Shown one piece after another: positions 6,389 to 10,472 of a stretch of DNA of 10,472 nucleotides (position 1 is its first letter; every line of letters starts with the position of its first letter). This DNA comes from an uncultured Bacilli bacterium. Lineage in GTDB: Bacteria; Bacillota_I; Bacilli_A; RF39; UBA660. A model generated the notes under the pieces. The model was not told the origin of the DNA. It saw only the letters and a list, made by a program, of their open reading frames with translations, and did not search any database. The stretch lies in assembly GCA_947587565.1 (NCBI GenBank), contig CANPYA010000042.1, positions 1-10,472 on the forward strand, written 5' to 3'. The position numbers were made by a program, and so were the translations under genes.

Positions 6389-6417
6389 ATTATAATTTAA
6401 AATATCTATTTAAGCAA
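6389..6417 (-). promoter_or_regulatory. Strong promoter of the acidic small-protein gene
   Basis: TTGCTT (6417-6412), exactly 17 nt, TATAAT (6394-6389). A second TATAAT follows directly at 6388-6383. With the first -10 the start is A6382, the first base of AAGGAG, and the leader is the 15-nt AAGGAGACAAGATAT. Confidence 0.78.
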
Positions 6418-6434
6418 AAATATTTTATATAAAT

Positions 6435-6463
6435 TTGTCAAAATAATGTCAATAACTTATAAA
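6435..6463 (+). promoter_or_regulatory. Promoter of the DUF421 gene
   Basis: TTGTCA (6435-6440), exactly 17 nt, TATAAA (6458-6463), both near consensus. The expected start near 6470 gives a leader of about 33 nt with AGGTGA before ATG 6503. It is divergent from the promoter of the acidic small-protein gene, the two -35 elements being 17 bp apart. Confidence 0.65.
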
Positions 6464-6502
6464 TTCAAAATAATTGAACATACTTAATTTAGGTGAATTG
6501 AA

Positions 6503-7180
6503 ATGGAAATTGTTATTAGAGCGATAGTTATGTTTGCAATATTATTCTTAATTGTTAAAATATTAGGGAAAAAACAAATAAAAAATTTAACATTATATGA
6601 TTATGTTTTAAGTATTACGATTGGATCAATTACGGCCGATTCTATCATAAGTTTAGATACGCCTTTAACAGATGGTATCATTGCTTTAGCGGTTTTTGGC
6701 CTAATTGGATACTTTTTTTCAGTTTTATCTTATCATAGTCATACTGCTGAAGAAATTATGGATGGTGAACCTTTAGTTTTATTTGAAAATAATAATTTTA
6801 ATTATGCTAATTTAGAAACTGCAAAGTTAAGTGTGGCTAAAGTATTAGAAAATTGTCGTTTAAAAGGGTGCTTTGATATAAATGAACTAGATTGTGCGGT
6901 TCTAGAACCTTCCGGAGATATATCAGTCCTTTTAAAAGGAAATAGTCAACCATTAACCAGTAATGATTTAAAAAATAATATTCAAAAAAATAGTAAAAAA
7001 CAAACTTTAAATCATTTAATAATTGTTGATGGTAGTGTTAATAATGAAGAATTAAAAAAAGCCAAGAAAACTAAAAGTTGGTTAACAAATTATTTAAAGG
7101 AAAAAAGAAAAAAATTAGAAAATATTGCTCTTTTATCCATTGATAAAAATAATAAAATTACGATGTTATTAAAGAATTAG
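6503..7180 (+). CDS. DUF421/YetF-family membrane protein
   Basis: A 225-aa inner-membrane protein of the DUF421 (YetF/YrbG) family. Three helices at about 3-21, 33-50 and 58-76 carry the family signature ILGKKQIKNLTLYDYVLSIT followed by IGSITADSIIS. The cytosolic YetF domain starts near 77: GEPLVLFENNNFNYANLETAKLS, then LENCRLKGCFDINELDCAVLEPSGDISVLLK, which is very typical. The rest, to 225, is a Lys/Asn-rich tail. The biochemical role of the family is not settled. Some Bacillus members are linked to spores or stress, which I would not transfer here. AGGTGA upstream of ATG 6503 supports the start. It is a single-gene unit with its own promoter and a terminator overlapping the stop. Confidence 0.93.
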   Translation: MEIVIRAIVMFAILFLIVKILGKKQIKNLTLYDYVLSITIGSITADSIISLDTPLTDGIIALAVFGLIGYFFSVLSYHSHTAEEIMDGEPLVLFENNNFNYANLETAKLSVAKVLENCRLKGCFDINELDCAVLEPSGDISVLLKGNSQPLTSNDLKNNIQKNSKKQTLNHLIIVDGSVNNEELKKAKKTKSWLTNYLKEKRKKLENIALLSIDKNNKITMLLKN

Positions 7181-7202
7181 GTTACTTAGGTAATCTTTTT
7201 TA
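7180..7202 (+). terminator. Intrinsic terminator of the DUF421 gene, overlapping its stop
   Basis: GGTTAC (7180-7185), loop TTAG, GTAATC (7190-7195), then six T (7196-7201). The G of the TAG stop (7178-7180) is the first base of the stem. The stop of the convergent gene (7202-7200) lies in the T-run. In the reverse direction the hairpin lacks a good T-run. Confidence 0.87.
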
Positions 7203-7445
7203 TTTGCTAAATTCATGTTCAAAATATGATTTTACATACTTTCCTTTATCCATAACAATTAGATAATCACAATCAGTTATATCAGCATTAGATTCTATAT
7301 CTAATTTAATTATTTTGTTATTAAAAAATTCAATTTCTAAATATTTTTTCATTAAATACGGTCTTTCATGATGCGTATTATAAACTATTGCATTATGATA
7401 CAAACATATTTGCCTTACTTTTTCATCCATAATTTTTCCGTTCAT
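7200..7445 (-). CDS. Small hypothetical protein (81 aa) with duplicated start
   Basis: I do not recognise this protein. From ATG 7445 it reads MNGKIMDEKVRQICLYHNA. It is soluble, with alternating strand-like stretches (KYLEIEFFNNKIIKLDIE, CDYLIVMDKGKYVKSYF), His-rich near residues 17-26, and two Cys; a small alpha/beta fold is likely. GAGAGG, 7 nt upstream, favours ATG 7445. A second ATG at 7430 lies in an exact copy of the same 12-nt start sequence, so an N-terminus five residues shorter is possible. An extended -10 upstream supports expression as a single gene. It converges on the DUF421 gene and its stop lies in that gene's terminator. Confidence 0.72.
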   Translation of the reverse strand: MNGKIMDEKVRQICLYHNAIVYNTHHERPYLMKKYLEIEFFNNKIIKLDIESNADITDCDYLIVMDKGKYVKSYFEHEFSK

Positions 7446-7454
7446 AATTTTTCC
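7428..7454 (-). repeat. Tandem 12-nt repeat of a start region
   Basis: GGAAAAATTATG occurs at 7454-7443 and again at 7439-7428 on the minus strand, a period of 15 nt, so the frame is kept. Each copy ends in an in-frame ATG. This looks like a duplication of the ribosome site and start codon. Confidence 0.85.
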
Positions 7455-7465
7455 TCTCACGAGAG
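7454..7465. promoter_or_regulatory. Short palindrome at the expected transcription start
   Basis: CTCTC-AC-GAGAG, 5-bp arms with a 2-nt spacer, is centred on the predicted start (about 7460) of the 81-aa protein gene and covers part of its GAGAGG ribosome site. It could be an operator or a small mRNA hairpin hiding the ribosome site. Confidence 0.3.
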
Positions 7466-7466
7466 T

Positions 7467-7475
7467 ATTATAACA
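7467..7475 (-). promoter_or_regulatory. Extended -10 promoter of the 81-aa protein gene
   Basis: TGTTATAAT on the minus strand (TG at 7475-7474, TATAAT at 7472-7467) with no clear -35. The expected start is G7460, and the leader GTGAGAGGAAAAATT is 15 nt. Confidence 0.62.
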
Positions 7476-7633
7476 CCGGATTTTTCGTTTACTACACCAA
7501 TAGCCATATAAAAATTAAAAATCCAAGCAAAATGATTAAAAATTAACCAATGAATAATGATAAATATAAAGAAGAAATAAAATAATTTATCTTACAATTA
7601 TTAAATTAAACTTACTAAAGTAGAATAACAATA

Positions 7634-7662
7634 TTCAAAATTCGATAAATTTATGATATATT
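7634..7662 (+). promoter_or_regulatory. Promoter of the two-helix membrane protein gene
   Basis: TTCAAA (7634-7639), 17 nt, TATATT (7657-7662), with TG at 7654-7655 making an extended -10. The expected start near 7669 lies at the beginning of AAAGGAGG, giving a leader of about 19 nt. Apart from the promoters, I see nothing in 7476-7633. Confidence 0.5.
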
Positions 7663-7687
7663 AAAATAAAGGAGGTAAAGTATATTA

Positions 7688-7906
7688 ATGAACGATAGAA
7701 AGAAAGAAGCAAAATTAGATTTGAGTGACAATAATAAAAAGTTAATGATAATTCTAAATTCTCTTACTACAATATTTGGTATTATAGCATTTATACTTCT
7801 TTTTAATGGTGGCGTCAAGTTTGAAAATCCTATAATATGGATTATATGCTTACTAGTGTTATCTTCAATTTCAGCTTTGATAACAATTATTACAAAATTT
7901 AAATAA
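7688..7906 (+). CDS. Small two-helix membrane protein
   Basis: A 72-aa protein. A charged cytosolic start (MNDRKKEAKLDLSDNNKK) is followed by two helices, at about 19-40 (LMIILNSLTTIFGIIAFILLF) and 48-68 (PIIWIICLLVLSSISALITII), joined by a short loop NGGVKFEN and ending KFK. With both termini inside, this is a helical hairpin. I do not recognise a family. It has the best ribosome site in the window (AAAGGAGG), set 12 nt from ATG 7688, which is slightly long. Promoter and terminator flank it closely, so it is a single-gene unit. Function unknown. Confidence 0.8.
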   Translation: MNDRKKEAKLDLSDNNKKLMIILNSLTTIFGIIAFILLFNGGVKFENPIIWIICLLVLSSISALITIITKFK

Positions 7907-7908
7907 TT

Positions 7909-7937
7909 AAAAACGACTTTTTGATAGTCGCTTTTTT
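7909..7937. terminator. Bidirectional terminator between the small membrane protein gene and ssrA
   Basis: CGACT (7914-7918), loop TTTTGAT, AGTCG (7926-7930). On the plus strand it is followed by CTTTTTT (7931-7937). On the minus strand it is followed by five T (7913-7909). It serves the gene ending at 7906 and the tmRNA ending at 7975. Confidence 0.82.
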
Positions 7938-7974
7938 ATACCTAACTACAAATAGTCTAAAATTAACATCAATT

Positions 7975-8325
7975 TGGTGGAGTAGGTGGGATTTGAACCC
8001 ACGTCCAATATAATCTATAAAACAATATCTACAAGTTTAGTTGGAATTTATTTTATTATATAGACAACTCCAACACATTTTCTATATAACAAGATTAATT
8101 AAATTATTCATTATTTTACATTAATCAAATAAAATAATATATCTTATATAAATTAACCTTATAAAAGCCCTATAAGAAAGACTTAGATAAAGTACTCCAC
8201 GCTATCCTAAGCGTATACTGGAGCAAAACTATAATTAGTTTCGTTATTTATTTTTTTGTGCATTTAAGGTATGCCTACCACTTGCAATCATTTCTAGTTT
8301 TTACATGTCGAAACCAAACTACCCC
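7975..8325 (-). ncRNA. ssrA: tmRNA (transfer-messenger RNA)
   Basis: Rescues ribosomes stalled on broken mRNA: alanylated at its tRNA-like end, it then encodes a degradation tag. The one-piece molecule is 351 nt. The 5' end GGGGTAG (8325-8319) pairs with CTACTCC before an encoded CCA (7977-7975). GGTTTCGACATG near the 5' end and GGACGTGGGTTCAAATCC at the 3' end are the conserved tRNA-like parts. GGTA/TACC plus GCA/TGC form a candidate first pseudoknot. A hairpin CTCCA...CGCT / AGCG...TGGAG holds the tag stop TAG in its loop. The tag frame most likely begins at AAT 8248, 11 nt after the pseudoknot, and reads NNETNYSFAPVYA, stop at 8209-8207. The Asn resume codon is inferred. Apart from this gene I see no other feature between 7941 and 8337. 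Confidence 0.97.
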
Positions 8326-8337
8326 ATATGTGTCTTA

Positions 8338-8366
8338 ATTATAACACATTTTTCTTATAAAGTAAA
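8338..8366 (-). promoter_or_regulatory. Promoter of ssrA
   Basis: TTTACT (8366-8361), 17 nt, TATAAT (8343-8338) preceded by TG at 8346-8345, an extended -10. The expected start near 8331 leaves about 6 nt to be removed, probably by RNase P, before the mature 5' end at 8325. So tmRNA can be made apart from the tsa operon upstream. Confidence 0.78.
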
Positions 8367-8397
8367 TTTAATGTTGATAACTTTTGAGTTTTCCACA

Positions 8398-9402
8398 TTA
8401 ACAAATATTAGTATTTGATGAAGCATTTAAATCTAAGTCCGCAAATTCACCTTTTAAATATAATGGATAAGCTGCCGCTCCAATCATGGCAGCGTTATCG
8501 GTACAATAAATAAATTCTGGTAAAGCTAATTCGGCATTGTATTTATCACAAACTTCTTGAACTTTGCCTCTTAAATATTTATTAGCAGATACTCCACCCG
8601 CAATTATAACATTTTTAATATCGGTATTTTTTAAAGCTAATTCTAATTTTCTCGTTAATTCTTCCACTGCAGTGGTTTGAAAAGAACAGGCTAAATCAGC
8701 CTTATTTATTTCATTACCTCTTTGGCGTTCATTATTAACTAAATTTATGACACTACTTTTAAGGCCACTATAACTAAAGTTATAAGTATCATCATTAACT
8801 GGTTTTGGAAGTTTATAAGAATTAGTTCCTTCTCTCGCTAGTTTTTCAATATTTGGTCCACCAGGATAAGGAAGGCCAATAACTCTTGCTACTTTATCAA
8901 AAGCTTCCCCTATCGCATCATCTTGAGTTTCGCCAAGCATTTCAAATTCATAATCACCAGTCATTTTAATAAGTTCAGTATGTCCGCCACTAATAATTAA
9001 GGCTAAACAAGGAAAATGTAGTTTATTATCAATTTTATTAGCATAGATATGACCAACTAAATGATTAACTTTAATTAATGGCTTATTATAAATATAAGAT
9101 AATACTTTGGCAAATTCAACACCTACTAACAAAGAGCCAAGTAAGCCTGGCGCATAAGTAACTGCAATCGCATCCATATCACTTACCTTCATATTAGCTT
9201 TATTTAAAGTATCTTCTAAAACCATCGTAATATTTTCCGTATGCATTCTGGAAGCAATTTCCGGAACTACTCCTCCAAAGTTAGCATGGACATCCATTTG
9301 GGTTAATATAGTTAAAGCGACAACTTCATTACCATTCTTAACAATAGCAATACTAGTTTCATCACATGAAGTTTCCACACTTAAAATATAAACATCTTTC
9401 AT
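8398..9402 (-). CDS. tsaD: tRNA N6-adenosine threonylcarbamoyltransferase TsaD
   Basis: Catalytic subunit of the t6A machinery: it transfers the threonylcarbamoyl group to A37 of ANN-reading tRNAs in the cytosol, with TsaB and TsaE. It has 334 aa, the normal length. Motifs: VETSCDETS (9-17), GGVVPEIASR (43-52), metal-binding HLVGH (H114, H118), SGGHTEL (138-144), the GEAFDKVARVIGLPYPGGP block (165-183), FSYSGLKSSV (209-218), IIAGGVSANKYLR (266-278) and TDNAAMIG with ligand D302. ATG 9402 overlaps the rimI stop by one base (TAATG), and GAGGGTGG lies just upstream. Last protein gene of the tsaE-tsaB-rimI-tsaD operon, 72 nt before ssrA. I see no convincing terminator after it. Confidence 0.98.
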   Translation of the reverse strand: MKDVYILSVETSCDETSIAIVKNGNEVVALTILTQMDVHANFGGVVPEIASRMHTENITMVLEDTLNKANMKVSDMDAIAVTYAPGLLGSLLVGVEFAKVLSYIYNKPLIKVNHLVGHIYANKIDNKLHFPCLALIISGGHTELIKMTGDYEFEMLGETQDDAIGEAFDKVARVIGLPYPGGPNIEKLAREGTNSYKLPKPVNDDTYNFSYSGLKSSVINLVNNERQRGNEINKADLACSFQTTAVEELTRKLELALKNTDIKNVIIAGGVSANKYLRGKVQEVCDKYNAELALPEFIYCTDNAAMIGAAAYPLYLKGEFADLDLNASSNTNIC

Positions 9403-9821
9403 TAAACCACCCTCTTAATAACAAAAGCATCTTCACTATTATAATACTTTTTGCGCGTATTAATAACAAAAAATGCAAATTTTTTATATAAATTTATTGC
9501 TGGTTCATTATTAGTATTAACTTCTAATATGATTTCTTCATCCTTTTTGGAATAATTATCTAAAAAGAAAGTTAATAATTTACTAGCAATACCTTTTTTT
9601 CTATAGTTTTCATTAACATATAAAGCTTCAATTTCATAAAAATCAAGATTTTTTCTAATAAGTAAAAAAGCTTCAATATTGCTTTCTTCATAAACTAAAA
9701 CTATATAATTAGAATTATTAATATAATTATTTAATTCATAAGTTTTAAGAAAATTAGGAATAAGCTCAATTCCTAATTTATTTAATTCATTTATATCTTT
9801 ATATTCAGCTTCGCGAATCAT
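9402..9821 (-). CDS. rimI: GNAT acetyltransferase, RimI-like
   Basis: An acetyl-CoA-dependent N-acetyltransferase of 139 aa. RimI proteins acetylate the N-terminus of ribosomal protein S18, and in Firmicutes the gene sits in the t6A operon as here. The acetyl-CoA loop is RKKGIAS (74-80) after the strand FYEIEALYVNENY. The second signature is LEVNTNNEPAINLYKKFAF (99-117), where the usual Gly of the KxGF turn is Ala. ATG 9821 overlaps the tsaB stop (ATGA) and its own stop overlaps the tsaD start, so the three are translationally coupled. The position supports the RimI name; the true substrate is not shown by sequence, and another GNAT role is possible. Confidence 0.87.
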   Translation of the reverse strand: MIREAEYKDINELNKLGIELIPNFLKTYELNNYINNSNYIVLVYEESNIEAFLLIRKNLDFYEIEALYVNENYRKKGIASKLLTFFLDNYSKKDEEIILEVNTNNEPAINLYKKFAFFVINTRKKYYNSEDAFVIKRVV

Positions 9822-10366
9822 TTTTCCACATCTAATTTTTTAACATATAAGGGATTTACTTCATGCGGATTTTGAGTATCTTTAGTTAAAGCATAGTTAA
9901 TTATCTTTAAATAGTCTAAGGCAACATCTGTTATGACATTATATTTTTCAGAATATTCTTGAAAAGCATTATTAGATAAATATTCATAATCCCCCACTAA
10001 ATGCATATCTTCATCAAATATCCCAACATAATAACCATTACCATCTGAGAAAGCTACAATGCGATTTTCATCTTCAATACATATTGCCATACATTCTAAA
10101 CTAGTTAAAGAACGAATAGGTATTTCTAAAGAATGAGCAAAAGTTTTCGCAATCGTTACCCCTAAACGAACACCAGTAAATGATCCCGGACCATTTACAA
10201 CAATTATTGAATCAGGTTTTTCCTTACTTAAAACTTTTTTAACTGTGGGCATAATTAATTTGCTATTTTCTTTTTGTTCCGTTAATTTCTTTTGTCTTAT
10301 AATTTTGCCATCTTGTTCTAATATAATTACCACATCATTTAGATGGGTATCAATAAATAAATTCAT
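9818..10366 (-). CDS. tsaB: t6A biosynthesis protein TsaB
   Basis: Non-catalytic ASKHA-fold partner of TsaD, needed for t6A formation on tRNA. The family signature GPGSFTGVRLGVTIAKTFAH lies at 59-78, followed by LEIPIRSLTSLE (80-91). The N-terminus MNLFIDT matches the usual nucleotide-fold strand. At 182 aa it is shorter than the roughly 220-240 aa of many TsaB proteins; the second half is reduced but ends in the typical NPLYVKKLD. AGGAGG (10377-10372), which also overlaps the tsaE stop, sets the start at 10366. Its TGA stop lies in the ATGA shared with rimI. Confidence 0.95.
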   Translation of the reverse strand: MNLFIDTHLNDVVIILEQDGKIIRQKKLTEQKENSKLIMPTVKKVLSKEKPDSIIVVNGPGSFTGVRLGVTIAKTFAHSLEIPIRSLTSLECMAICIEDENRIVAFSDGNGYYVGIFDEDMHLVGDYEYLSNNAFQEYSEKYNVITDVALDYLKIINYALTKDTQNPHEVNPLYVKKLDVEK

Positions 10367-10375
10367 AAATTCCTC

Positions 10376-10472
10376 CTATAGAATTGAATCACATAATTCT
10401 TCATAAGCACTACCATAAGGTTTAAATACTAGTACTCTTGTATTTTCATCAACTATCTTAAATTTAATTTCT
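10376..10472 (-). CDS. tsaE: TsaE, C-terminal end (cut by window edge)
   Basis: The last 32 complete codons plus stop enter from the right edge: EIKFKIVDENTRVLVF, then KPYGSAYEELCDSIL and TAG (10378-10376). The ENTR...PYG..YEEL pattern matches the C-terminus of TsaE, the ATPase that drives the TsaB-TsaD cycle, and its place directly before tsaB is the standard Firmicutes order. The stop codon is inside the tsaB ribosome site (TAGGAGG), so the two are tightly coupled. The ATP-binding part is outside the window. Confidence 0.82.
   Translation of the reverse strand, partial: EIKFKIVDENTRVLVFKPYGSAYEELCDSIL

Noticed and set aside
9789..9820. TGA read as Trp (Mycoplasma code)
   Set aside because: The tsaB TGA sits in an ATGA overlap at the expected end of TsaB, and all Trp codons I checked in these genes are TGG. 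Reading through would add only nine residues before TAA.

Overview
The window comes from a very AT-rich, low-GC Gram-positive bacterium of the Bacilli/Mollicutes-related type. The signs are strong AGGAGG or GGTGAT ribosome sites, sigma-A type promoters, a tsaE-tsaB-rimI-tsaD operon in the usual Firmicutes order, an M29 aminopeptidase, a DUF421/YetF protein and a one-piece tmRNA. The standard bacterial code fits: Trp is written TGG and the tsaB stop is a TGA inside an ATGA overlap, so there is no sign of TGA read as Trp. A reduced-genome gut Bacilli lineage (RF39-like) is my guess, not a demonstrated placement. I see no mobile element, CRISPR array, tRNA or rRNA.

Layout. 1-456 (-): N-terminal part of a secreted protein behind a palindromic operator-like site. 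580-2046 (-): a small Xre-family regulator followed by an M29 aminopeptidase that has its own promoter inside the regulator's 3' end. 2137-2349 (+): a likely small Tyr/Asn-rich protein, divergent from the regulator. 2336-6025 (-): an envelope-related group of a PH-domain protein, a single-pass anchored protein, a triple-LysM protein without a signal peptide, and a five-helix protein with a large outer domain. 6116-6367 (-): an acidic 83-aa protein of unknown role forming its own transcription unit. 6503-7180 (+): DUF421/YetF membrane protein. 7200-7445 (-) and 7688-7906 (+): two small unknown proteins, the second a two-helix membrane protein. 7975-8325 (-): ssrA (tmRNA). 8398-10472 (-): tsaD, rimI, tsaB and the end of tsaE.

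How the genes work together. TsaE, TsaB and TsaD are three parts of the threonylcarbamoyl-adenosine (t6A) tRNA modification machinery. They sit with RimI and directly upstream of tmRNA, which rescues stalled ribosomes, so the right end is a translation-quality block. The middle of the window is largely cell-envelope proteins of unknown function.

Two features of genome architecture recur. First, predicted promoters sit so close to the genes that transcription should begin at or just before the Shine-Dalgarno sequence, giving leaders of about 9-19 nt. Second, three intrinsic terminators use the stop codon of the gene as part of the hairpin stem. The tmRNA tag appears to end in APVYA rather than the common ALAA.
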